NCBI GenBank assembly: GCA_049322695.1
Contig: JBMORW010000021.1
Coordinates: 124,001-188,000, forward strand
DNA length: 64,000 nt
Origin: CALGKJ01 sp049322695
GTDB lineage: Bacteria > Bacillota > Clostridia > Lutisporales > Lutisporaceae
Direction: 5' to 3'
Shown here piece after piece: positions 41,699-50,278 of the stretch. A program made the translations under genes and the position numbers. The notes beneath the pieces were generated by a model. It had not been told where the DNA came from, did not search any database, and was given only the letters and a program-made list of their open reading frames with translations. The stretch's first letter is position 1. The number at the start of each line of letters is the position of its first letter.

Positions 41699-44449
41699 TC
41701 AACGGTTATTCAACCATTTTTCGATTTTCTCATAAAACTCTTCAGCGTTAATAGGCTTTGAAATGTAATCATCCATTCCGGATTCAAGACACTTTTCCAT
41801 ATCACCCTTCAAGGCATAAGCAGTCATTGCGATTATCGGAGTTCTATGTCTGTCTTTTTTTAACAGCTCTCTGATTATTGCCGTCGCTGAAAAGCCATCC
41901 AAAACTGGCATTTGAACATCCATCAAAATCAAGTCAAATCTATCCTTCTTGATTTCATTGATTGCTTCCTTACCATTAACAGCCTCAGCCACAGCATAAT
42001 TCCTGGTTTTCAGAAGCTTTGTGGTAAGCTGCCTGCTTATACTATCATCCTCTACTACAAGTATCTTTTTTATGTCACTTTTAATAATATCTCCCACGGA
42101 CATTGCCGCTGCTGCTTCGTCCTGTATCAAATCCAGTTCAGTACTCATCACAAGCATTACTGTAAAGTAAAATGTACTACCTTTGCCTAGTTCGCTCTCT
42201 ACCCAAATCTCTCCGCCCATAAGCTCTACCAGGCTTTTAGAGATGGCAAGACCCAAACCAGTCCCCTGATATTGCTTGGTATAAGAGTCATCCAGCTGAC
42301 TAAATCTTTTAAACAGTTTTTCTATATTTTCCTTGGCTATCCCAATACCTGTATCGCTTACTGAAAATTCAATTCTGGCTTTGTCGGACTGAAAGCCCTT
42401 GAATCTGGCTCTTATACATATTTGACCTTTTTTTGTAAACTTAACAGCATTGCAGATTATATTGGATAATACCTGTCTAAGCCTTCCGGCATCTCCAATA
42501 AGAGTATCAGGTATAATGCTTTCAACATCCATGCCCATTGACACCCCTGTATAAGAGGCTTCCACCTTAAAAAATGTATATATTTCGCTGAGGAGCTTAC
42601 GTATCTCCAAGGGCTTTTTAGTCAGCTCCAACCTTCCGGCTTCAATCTTGGTATAATCAAGTATTCCATTTATAATCTCCAGCAATGCATTTGTGGATAT
42701 TTTCACCAGCTTAAGGTACTCCCTCTGTTCTTCTGTAAGCTCAGTCATCAATGTAAGATCAGTCATTCCGATTATTCCATTCATCGGTGTTCTTATCTCG
42801 TGACTCATATTGGCAAGGAACTTACTTTTTGCTATATTCGCTGCTTCAGCCTGCTCTTTTGCCTTTTTTAATTCTGATTCATAGACACTTTGCTCCAATA
42901 TGTTTGTAATAAGCTCACTAACCATTTTCAACATAATTTTGTCTTCTTCCGACCAAGCCTTATCCTTATTGGCAACCCCAAAGGTCAAGAAGCCGATAGA
43001 CAATCCTCTGAAAAAAACAGGTACTACAACTGCCGAACCAATTTTTCCGCTAAAAAGAATCTCTTTTTCTTCATCTGTCAGTCTGTTGTTTTCATCAAAT
43101 CTTGAAAAAGAAATTACTTCATTACTTACAAAATTACTTATGAAGCCTTTTATATCAGCTTTTGAGTTCAGATAATAATTAGTATTGATATTATCATCTG
43201 CGCTCCAGCTGTGTCTGCTTTTTATTTCTCGGCTTTCAAGAATAACAAGTCCCTTATCGACCTCCATGAAGCTGCATATAAGATTCAATACAAATTTAAG
43301 GTTTTCATTTATATCCTTTCTGCCGAAGCTGATAAACCGGGCAGAGATTTCACTAATTACCTTTTCCAGTTCCACACGGTATCTCAGGTTCTGCCTGCTG
43401 AGTTCCAGCTGGTTTTCTCTTTGCTTTATACACTCAACCATATTATTGAACTGCTGCACAAGCTCATTGAATTCCTGATAGCTGTCATAATCCATTATTG
43501 TATTATATTCACCTGCAGATACGCTGCTGACCTTGCTTCTTAGCTTTGATAAAGGCATCTGAATCCTTTTAACCAAATATGATGAAAACATCATAAGCAG
43601 TATCAGAAGTGCTATCATTACTCCTGTAAGCATATTCCTTATATCATAAATAGGCTTCAGTACGTCATCCATTCTTTGATAAACAACAACTGTCCAGCCT
43701 GTAAGCCCTATTTTAGAAATACTGGTCTGATACTTCTCTCTGCCAAGAGAAAGATTTATGGTTTCAGCTCTTTGGGCTTCTATTATCCTCCTTAGGTTCT
43801 TCTCCATCTCGCTTTGATTAACTTTTTCAATATCGGTATGTGCAATGAATTTTCCATTTCTGTCCAATATTCCTATATAACTGTTGCTTCCCACATTCAT
43901 ATTTGATACAGTCTCACTGAGGCTTTTAAGATTGAGATTACCTACAACCATGCCGTTATCTATGGGTACTGCCATAGTAACCGTAGGAAATCCGGTATGA
44001 GGAGAAATGAAGATATCTGACCAGATAGGCTTATCCGTACTCCTTGCCAGCTTATAATATATGGTGTTTTCTCTGCTTAGGCCAAGAATATCATAGTTTT
44101 TGGGGGCAACATGCACTACCGTGCCATGCTTGTCTATACATTCAATGCTTTCAAAGTATGAATAATCTGATACCAGATCATCCATATACCTGTACATTTT
44201 TGAATCATCCTCTATTATGCCTCTATGTCTAAGATCGTTGACACCGGTTAAAAGCTTATAAGGCTCTTGCACGAATGTTTCCAGCTGTCCCGCCAATGTG
44301 TCGGCCAGTAGATTGTTTCTGTAAAAAATATCGTTTGCAAGATGCTTGGACAATATATAATATGTAGCAAAGCTGATAATCAATAAAGGCAATATAGATA
44401 CTATTATGAAGCTTTTTTGCAGATATTTGCTTATACTGTTGTTCTTCAT
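41699..44449 (-). CDS. Hybrid sensor histidine kinase: dCache, HAMP, GAF, HisKA, ATPase, receiver
   Basis: Membrane kinase of 916 residues. Order: helix (about 13-33), double-Cache outer domain (35-270), helix (277-297), HAMP (300-350), GAF (370-510), HisKA with SHEIRTPMNG (His near 549), HATPase with NAVKFT, DTGIGIA and GTGLGLAISKS, and a C-terminal receiver with LILMDVQMP (Asp near 841) and SKPI. Phosphate should pass from His to the receiver and onward to an Hpt protein; a lone Hpt is encoded 1.2 kb away. The start ATG abuts the stop of the lipoprotein gene with no gap. Confidence 0.93.
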   Translation of the reverse strand: MKNNSISKYLQKSFIIVSILPLLIISFATYYILSKHLANDIFYRNNLLADTLAGQLETFVQEPYKLLTGVNDLRHRGIIEDDSKMYRYMDDLVSDYSYFESIECIDKHGTVVHVAPKNYDILGLSRENTIYYKLARSTDKPIWSDIFISPHTGFPTVTMAVPIDNGMVVGNLNLKSLSETVSNMNVGSNSYIGILDRNGKFIAHTDIEKVNQSEMEKNLRRIIEAQRAETINLSLGREKYQTSISKIGLTGWTVVVYQRMDDVLKPIYDIRNMLTGVMIALLILLMMFSSYLVKRIQMPLSKLRSKVSSVSAGEYNTIMDYDSYQEFNELVQQFNNMVECIKQRENQLELSRQNLRYRVELEKVISEISARFISFGRKDINENLKFVLNLICSFMEVDKGLVILESREIKSRHSWSADDNINTNYYLNSKADIKGFISNFVSNEVISFSRFDENNRLTDEEKEILFSGKIGSAVVVPVFFRGLSIGFLTFGVANKDKAWSEEDKIMLKMVSELITNILEQSVYESELKKAKEQAEAANIAKSKFLANMSHEIRTPMNGIIGMTDLTLMTELTEEQREYLKLVKISTNALLEIINGILDYTKIEAGRLELTKKPLEIRKLLSEIYTFFKVEASYTGVSMGMDVESIIPDTLIGDAGRLRQVLSNIICNAVKFTKKGQICIRARFKGFQSDKARIEFSVSDTGIGIAKENIEKLFKRFSQLDDSYTKQYQGTGLGLAISKSLVELMGGEIWVESELGKGSTFYFTVMLVMSTELDLIQDEAAAAMSVGDIIKSDIKKILVVEDDSISRQLTTKLLKTRNYAVAEAVNGKEAINEIKKDRFDLILMDVQMPVLDGFSATAIIRELLKKDRHRTPIIAMTAYALKGDMEKCLESGMDDYISKPINAEEFYEKIEKWLNNR

Positions 44450-45571
44450 CTAATCCACCCTCTTGAAGTCATTATTTGCTACGGTAAATATGAAATACGG
44501 CCTTACGGCATCACCATATTGATCTATTTCAAAATCCTGCATCAAGCCTCTAAACTTTCTTATTTTGAGTAAAGAAGACTTAATATCTTGACTGTTTGAT
44601 GCTTCTGCTTCTTCCATGCTTTCTTTCAAAACATATAGAGCTTCATAACAATGAACAGATGCAAAGGTTGGCTCTGTATTATACACTTCTATATATCTTT
44701 TGCGGAAGTGTTCGAACTCCATGCGGCTGCTTTCCTTGTCATAGGTACCTACAACATAAAGGTTTTCCATATTATTTGTACCATTTGTTATCAAATCCTC
44801 TGTCATGGACCACACACCGCAGTATATCTTTATACCCGGCTTCAGCTTCTGCAAATGCTGATAGAGTATTGCTGTATCCATTCCCCCTGCCACCACTAAC
44901 ACACCTTCAACATCCAGCTTGGAAATATCTTCTGCCAAAACTGCTAGATTCGGGTTTTTCCCTGAAGCAAAGCTGTTGGCATATAACACCTGTCCATCAT
45001 TTTCAGCAACAGCTTCCCGAAAATACATATAAAGCTCCTCTGAGTAAGCTTTATTGTTATATTCATGCAATGCTGCAAAATTCCTGATTCCATGTTTACT
45101 TATAGCAAACTCTGCAAGTCTTTCTCCCTGATGCTTATTGGAGGCTATTAATCTGATAATATTGTCATCCTGTGCAGTTAAGCTCTCTGTGCTGATTGTA
45201 GGACTGAGCATCAGTATATTGCTGCTGTTTATAATATCAAGACTCGCTGTAACTGTAGAACTTAGCATATGGCCTATTATTGCAGATACACCTGAGTTTA
45301 AAAGCTCCTTGTCCACCTTGGCAGCGATCCTTGGGTCAGCTTCATCATCTTTTATAATAAGCTCCACTTTTTTTCCGTTAATACCTCCGGCCTTGTTTAT
45401 TTCCTCCACAGCAATCTCAAGCCCGTTCCGAGCTGTTACTCCAAGTATGGAGTTTCTGCCAGACAAGTTAGCTGAAAAGCCTATCTTTACAGTTTTGTCC
45501 ACCTGACACCCTGCACCAGTAAAAAGAAATGCAAATATCAGCAATATGATAATTTTTCTCCTTATATGCAT
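44450..45571 (-). CDS. Substrate-binding lipoprotein (branched-chain amino acid-binding fold)
   Basis: Extracytoplasmic lipoprotein of 373 residues. A signal peptide ends in the lipobox FTGAGC (Cys22). The rest is a Leu/Ile/Val-binding periplasmic fold: ARNGLEIAVEEINKAGGING, KVELIIKDDEADPRIA and SLLKIRKFRGLMQDFEID. ATG 45571 follows GGGGGTG by nine bases; GTG 45583 is possible. No permease or ATPase gene lies beside it. Instead the next gene, with no intergenic base, is a hybrid kinase with an outer sensor domain. The lipoprotein is therefore likely a ligand-capturing co-receptor for the kinase. Confidence 0.9.
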   Translation of the reverse strand: MHIRRKIIILLIFAFLFTGAGCQVDKTVKIGFSANLSGRNSILGVTARNGLEIAVEEINKAGGINGKKVELIIKDDEADPRIAAKVDKELLNSGVSAIIGHMLSSTVTASLDIINSSNILMLSPTISTESLTAQDDNIIRLIASNKHQGERLAEFAISKHGIRNFAALHEYNNKAYSEELYMYFREAVAENDGQVLYANSFASGKNPNLAVLAEDISKLDVEGVLVVAGGMDTAILYQHLQKLKPGIKIYCGVWSMTEDLITNGTNNMENLYVVGTYDKESSRMEFEHFRKRYIEVYNTEPTFASVHCYEALYVLKESMEEAEASNSQDIKSSLLKIRKFRGLMQDFEIDQYGDAVRPYFIFTVANNDFKRVD

Positions 45572-45779
45572 TACAGACTGCACCCCCTAATCAGAGCTTC
45601 TTACGCTGAATACAACAGAAGCATCATAACACTCTGTGTCATAATGCCCCGTTTTCAATAATGACTGCTTTAAGTTCGAGTCGTCCTTCCAAGCTTTTAT
45701 ATATAATAATTATACTATAGTGTATATTTGTTGTAACTATAAATTTATGCCCAATATTACATTAGTATATAGGAATATA

Positions 45780-46397
45780 TCACATCAGCATAACCCCTAA
45801 CAGTCCGTCGTTGTCTATAATATTCTGTATGCTGTAGATTGATATAGGAAAATCCAGTATTCCATAGACATATGCAGCTATTTCATAAAGCTGGAAATAC
45901 ACCACAAGACATTTGTCTGCAATATAATAATCCTGATTGGGAGATATGCCCTTGAAGGTATCCAACAAAGTGATGCCTCTTTCCTTTATCTGCAGCTCTA
46001 TCATTTCCGAGATTTCTTTTACAAAATTGCTATTTGGCTTAAAAAGCTCATATAGCTCAAAGTTCTTACCAGTAGAAATATTAAAGTTAAGTGATTTTAT
46101 GACGGTCATCCCATGAGCAGCATGATATGGATAGGCATAATTTCCGATGGAAATGCTCAATACTCCTCTTTCATTGGTCTTTATTTCATACCATCCGTTC
46201 ATAGTCATATTTTCCTGTTCATAATAGCCCTGCTGCTTTATAAGCTCATATACCAGCTCCTTTATCTTTTTATTCATTTTTTCCATGACACTCTTGTCTT
46301 CCATTCCTATTATTACAGGATAATCGATTTTCAACGCTTCATCCTTGGAAATGATTTTTCTGGTCAGTATTTGAACCGGACTTTTTATATAGCTCAT
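45780..46397 (-). CDS. DUF3298/DUF4163 domain protein
   Basis: Protein of 205 residues with a DUF4163-like first half (YPVIIGMEDKSVMEKMNKKI, YEIKTNERGVLSISIGNYAY) and a DUF3298-like second half (GKNFELYELFKPNSNFVKEI, DYYIADKCLVVYFQLYEIA). In other proteins these domains stand outside the membrane next to RsiV or PdaC; here no signal peptide or membrane helix is seen, so the location is cytoplasmic or unusual. ATG 46397 follows GGAAGTGAT. Function unknown. Confidence 0.85.
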   Translation of the reverse strand: MSYIKSPVQILTRKIISKDEALKIDYPVIIGMEDKSVMEKMNKKIKELVYELIKQQGYYEQENMTMNGWYEIKTNERGVLSISIGNYAYPYHAAHGMTVIKSLNFNISTGKNFELYELFKPNSNFVKEISEMIELQIKERGITLLDTFKGISPNQDYYIADKCLVVYFQLYEIAAYVYGILDFPISIYSIQNIIDNDGLLGVMLM

Positions 46398-46487
46398 ATT
46401 ATCACTTCCTTAAAATAATTTCCTATCATACTATGCATTAGACATCCATAATGAAACATGTACGGAGCTTCACTGTTCAACAAAAAA

Positions 46488-46507
46488 AGACAGGAAAAAT
46501 CCTGTCT
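46488..46507 (-). terminator. Terminator of the hydroxyacid dehydrogenase gene
   Basis: Perfect eight-base stem AGACAGGA / TCCTGTCT with an AAAA loop and a seven-T run on the minus strand. Confidence 0.9.
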
Positions 46508-46512
46508 CCCGG

Positions 46513-47487
46513 TTAGCCCTTCAGCAGCTCTGTATTTACGCAGGTCTGAGGTCTTCCTCCTTGTAGCACACTGATAATATTTCTTGCTGCTATAAGCCCC
46601 ATGCTTGTTCTGGTTTCCATTGTGGCAGAGCCTATATGAGGAACAATTACTACATTTTGAAGCAGTGTAAGCTCAGGCTCTATCAATGGCTCATTTTCAT
46701 AAACATCAAGTCCGGCACCCCAAATCTGTCCTTCTTTCAGGGCTTTTACCAATGCTTTTTCATCCACCACGGGTCCCCTTGAAGTATTGATCAGTATTGC
46801 CGAGCCTTTCATCAGCTTCAGCTCATCCTCACCTATATAATGTCTGGTATCATCCTTAAGCGGCACGTGAATTGAAACAAAGTCTGACTCCTTCAGCAGT
46901 GTATTCTTATCGACAAACTTTGCTCCCAGCTTTTCCATATCGCTATTTGGCTTATTACTGGTATAAAGCAGCTCCATATCAAAGCCTGCTGCTTTTTTTG
47001 CAAAGCAGTAACCTATTCTGCCTGCACCTATAATACCAAGCTTCTTACCAGTTATGTCCCTGCCAAGAAACAAGTTTGGGCTCCAACCGGTAAATCTTCC
47101 TTCTCTGGTGTAAGTGTCCGATTCAACTATTCTTCTTGCAGCTGCAAAAAGAAGTGCCCATGCGAGATCAGCCGTCGCATCGTCCAAAACACCCGGAGTA
47201 TTTGTGACTATTATATTTCTTTTGGTCGCTTCCGGAAGATTGATATTGTTATAGCCTACTGCATAATTAGCAAATATTCTGCACTGCTTCCCTGCAGCAT
47301 CCATGACTTCTGCATCAATATTATCTGCCAGCGTGCACAGCACTGCATCCTTTCCCTTTACGCTTTCCATCAGTTCTTCTCGTGTCAAGGTCCTGTCGAA
47401 GGCATTCATGTCCACCTCGAAATACTGTTTCAATAAAGCAACTGCCTCTACAGGTATTTCCCGCGTTATATAAACTTTCTTTTGCAA
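46513..47487 (-). CDS. D-2-hydroxyacid dehydrogenase
   Basis: NAD(P)-dependent dehydrogenase of 324 residues, related to glyoxylate/hydroxypyruvate reductases. The cofactor motif is LGIIGAGRIGYCFAKKA (about 149-165). Catalytic residues are in NTSRGPVVDEKALVKAL (Arg), EPLIEPELTLLQN (Glu) and VVIVPHIGSATMETR (His). Start is TTG 47487 with GGGAGGT upstream, 14 bases after the nitroreductase stop, so the two form an operon. It lies in the cytoplasm; the physiological substrate is not known. Confidence 0.92.
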   Translation of the reverse strand: MQKKVYITREIPVEAVALLKQYFEVDMNAFDRTLTREELMESVKGKDAVLCTLADNIDAEVMDAAGKQCRIFANYAVGYNNINLPEATKRNIIVTNTPGVLDDATADLAWALLFAAARRIVESDTYTREGRFTGWSPNLFLGRDITGKKLGIIGAGRIGYCFAKKAAGFDMELLYTSNKPNSDMEKLGAKFVDKNTLLKESDFVSIHVPLKDDTRHYIGEDELKLMKGSAILINTSRGPVVDEKALVKALKEGQIWGAGLDVYENEPLIEPELTLLQNVVIVPHIGSATMETRTSMGLIAARNIISVLQGGRPQTCVNTELLKG

Positions 47488-47501
47488 ACATATACCTCCC
47501 G

Positions 47502-48281
47502 TTACAGATTCCAGTTCTTTAGAATTACTTTTACAGACCTGTTCATTTCTTTGGCAAAATCTGAATCATATTTATTGTGATATAATAATTGTCCAAAATT
47601 CCTCGCACCGTTTACTTCTTCTCTTTCCCTGAAAGTTCTAATATACCTCTCTCTATACATGTCATCAAATTCTTCACCGCTCATTGACTTGTATACGTTA
47701 TCAAACACTATGTATTTTCCGTCAAAACGCTTTGTCTGAGGTAGCTCAAGCTGCTGCTCAGCGGGATATCCAAAGCAAACCAAGGCTATTGGAAATACAT
47801 AAGGCGGAAGATTGAACATCTCCTTATGTTCCTCATATCTTTCCATAATATCTCCTATATAACAAGAGCCTATACCTAAGGCTTCTGCAGCTATTACAGC
47901 AGTATGTGCAGCTATCAGGGCATCAGAACATGCCAGAAAAAGTTCGGCTGCCTCAGGAGTTCTCAGCTTCTCCCCCTTAATTTTGCATATCTCATCAACT
48001 CCGCAGTGTATAAAATAATCATAGCTTCTCTGATAATCTGCCAGAAAAAGCAGCAGCATTGGTGACTTTGCGATAAACGGCTGATTGTCACAGCTTATGG
48101 CAAGCTTCTCTTTAATTTCGTCATCCTTAATATCAATTATGCTGTAAAGCATGCAATTGCCTGCAGTAGGTGCCCTCATTGCCGACTTCAGTATTTCTTC
48201 CTTGATATACTGAGGTATTTCTCTTTCTTCATATGCCCTGACAGACTTTCTTTTGTTCAGCAGCTCGATTGTACTATTCAT
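47502..48281 (-). CDS. Nitroreductase family flavoprotein
   Basis: FMN-binding reductase of 259 residues. N-terminal LLNKRKSVRAYEEREI and SAMRAPTAGNCMLYS are the phosphate-binding elements of the family. The second half has EALGIGSCYIGDIMERYEEH and a C-terminal extension (NKYDSDFAKEMNRSVKV). It should reduce nitro or quinone compounds with NAD(P)H. ATG 48281 has GGAGGTG upstream. First gene of a pair with the hydroxyacid dehydrogenase. Confidence 0.9.
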   Translation of the reverse strand: MNSTIELLNKRKSVRAYEEREIPQYIKEEILKSAMRAPTAGNCMLYSIIDIKDDEIKEKLAISCDNQPFIAKSPMLLLFLADYQRSYDYFIHCGVDEICKIKGEKLRTPEAAELFLACSDALIAAHTAVIAAEALGIGSCYIGDIMERYEEHKEMFNLPPYVFPIALVCFGYPAEQQLELPQTKRFDGKYIVFDNVYKSMSGEEFDDMYRERYIRTFREREEVNGARNFGQLLYHNKYDSDFAKEMNRSVKVILKNWNL

Positions 48282-48514
48282 ACATGCACCTCCATAATTT
48301 GCAATATAACTGTGGTTTGTTTTGACAGCCTTCCAGACTTTTATACTTATTGAACATATTCACATAAAATTATATCAGACTCCGCTGTATATTGATACAG
48401 TTATTAATGATACTATCGGTATACCCAGAATATGCAGCATGATGCTATTATTATATATACTAATAAAGATACATATAGTAGAATTTAATTAGATTGCATG
48501 ATTGGAGAAAATAT

Positions 48515-49426
48515 ATGCTGGAAGCAAAAAATTTGAATAAAAGATTTGGAAGAAGAAAAGTAATAAATAACCTTGATCTCCATATATCAAAAGGAGATAT
48601 TTATGGTTTTCTGGGACCTAACGGCGCCGGAAAAACAACAACAATACGGATGCTTCTGGGTCTCATAAGATATGATACAGGCAGCATAAGTATAAACGGC
48701 TATGACCTTAAAAGAGAATATAAGGATGCCATAATAAAAGTTGGAGCCGTCGTCGAAACACCCAGGTTTTATGAACAGTACAACGCTTATGATAACCTAA
48801 AACTTATAAAAAACCTTTACAAAGGCGCACCAAGGGGGATTATAGAGGAGGTTCTTGAGCTTACAGGCTTGACCAACAGAGCAGATGACAAGGTCAGAAC
48901 CTATTCTTTGGGTATGAAGCAGCGTTTAGGTATAGCCAGAGCCCTTATCAATGAGCCTGAGCTTGTAATTCTGGATGAACCTACAAACGGACTTGATCCT
49001 CAAGGAATGAAGGAAATCAGGGAATTGATATATAGATTGGCTAGCAATAAAAAAATAACCTTCTTTATATCTACCCATCTTTTAAGCGAAGTTGAGCTTA
49101 TATGTAATAAAGTCGGAATCATCAATAATGGAACTAAAATTGTGGAAGGCTATGTATCCGAGCTGTTAAACAGCGCATATGAATCAATTGATGCAATAGT
49201 GAACGATCCTGTAAAGGCAAAGTCACTGCTGGCAGGAAACTTACACATAAAATCCTTGCAGCTGATCGACGGAGGAATCAGGCTTAGTATTGAAAGGGGA
49301 ATGACAGGAGAAATTTCCAGGTTGCTTATCGAAAATGGTTTGGAACTGAAATACCTGATTCCCAGACCTCAATCCCTTGAGGAATATTTTATCGAAAAAA
49401 CAGGAGGAGGAAATCAGGTTGTATAG
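48515..49426 (+). CDS. ABC transporter ATP-binding protein
   Basis: ATPase subunit of 303 residues of the BcrA/DrrA type. Walker A is GPNGAGKTTT (about 39-48), the signature YSLGMKQRLGIARA (about 132-145), Walker B LVILDEPTNGLDPQG (about 155-169) and the switch His in ISTHLLSE. ATG 48515 follows TTGGAG; a longer frame from 48494 is less likely. It overlaps the permease gene by eight bases. Together they would form an exporter, perhaps for a lantibiotic or bacitracin-like compound, but this is inferred from the subtype. Confidence 0.93.
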   Translation: MLEAKNLNKRFGRRKVINNLDLHISKGDIYGFLGPNGAGKTTTIRMLLGLIRYDTGSISINGYDLKREYKDAIIKVGAVVETPRFYEQYNAYDNLKLIKNLYKGAPRGIIEEVLELTGLTNRADDKVRTYSLGMKQRLGIARALINEPELVILDEPTNGLDPQGMKEIRELIYRLASNKKITFFISTHLLSEVELICNKVGIINNGTKIVEGYVSELLNSAYESIDAIVNDPVKAKSLLAGNLHIKSLQLIDGGIRLSIERGMTGEISRLLIENGLELKYLIPRPQSLEEYFIEKTGGGNQVV

Positions 49427-50201
49427 ATCATTAATAAATGAGCTTACTAAAATTTTTAAGAGTAAAAAGGTATACATACTCACTGTTTTGATAATTTTCC
49501 TTTCCGCTGCTGCAGCCTATATTTTAAAGAGAATACTGGCTGAGAATCCCGCAGCTGCAGAAATGACTAATGCATTGTCCTATCCTGCCTTTTTTTTAGG
49601 ACAAATAGGTGCCTTGGTATTTCCTTTTATAATAATCATTCAAAACAGCAACATCATAAGCGATGATTATAAAGAAGGGACACTGAAGCAGACGCTGTTA
49701 TGTCCTGTTACAAGAAGTGAACTTCTGGCTTCTAAAATGCTTGCCGTATTATTAACTAATGTATATTTCCTGCTTATGACATTAACAGCCTCATATATAT
49801 TCGGAGCGGTTTTTCTGGACTCAGACAGAGGATATTTACTGCAAGGCATTAATATTGCAGCAAGCGCAGGATTTACCGCTAATTTGCGGTTTTATGCCAT
49901 TATGCTTATACCCTCAACTGTTTTAGGCTTACTGACATTACTGATTTCCCTGTTCTGCAAAAATAGCGGAGTTTCTGTGAGCATATCCATAAGCCTTCAT
50001 TTGATACAGCTGGCAATGCAAAGCATTGTTGATAAAGTGCGTCCTTATCTTATAACTACATATTTTTCAATAGGCAGTGCATTTTTGAAAACGGATTTTT
50101 CAAAGTACATGTTTTCAATGCTCACAGTATTAGGTCTATATTTTATCGTTATTTTAATAGTCGGGTTTGTAAATATTAACAAGAGAGATATACTTTATTA
50201 A
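49419..50201 (+). CDS. ABC-2 type permease subunit
   Basis: Membrane protein of 260 residues with about six helices (for example VYILTVLIIFLSAAAAYIL and FFLGQIGALVFPFIIIIQ). It overlaps the ATPase gene by eight bases. I chose TTG 49419, within GGAGGAGGAAATCAGG; the longer frame has no site and lies inside the ATPase gene. It is the partner of the preceding ATPase. Substrate unknown. Confidence 0.85.
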   Translation: MYRSLINELTKIFKSKKVYILTVLIIFLSAAAAYILKRILAENPAAAEMTNALSYPAFFLGQIGALVFPFIIIIQNSNIISDDYKEGTLKQTLLCPVTRSELLASKMLAVLLTNVYFLLMTLTASYIFGAVFLDSDRGYLLQGINIAASAGFTANLRFYAIMLIPSTVLGLLTLLISLFCKNSGVSVSISISLHLIQLAMQSIVDKVRPYLITTYFSIGSAFLKTDFSKYMFSMLTVLGLYFIVILIVGFVNINKRDILY

Positions 50202-50278
50202 TGATAATTCGTATCTTGAAGCAACTTATGCGTATTTTTACGTATTATATATTGAATATTTTATTGGGGTGAGCAATA

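Noticed and set aside
45660..45700. AAGTTCGAGTC resembling a tRNA T-arm
   Set aside because: No matching acceptor stem, D-arm or anticodon arm can be folded around it.
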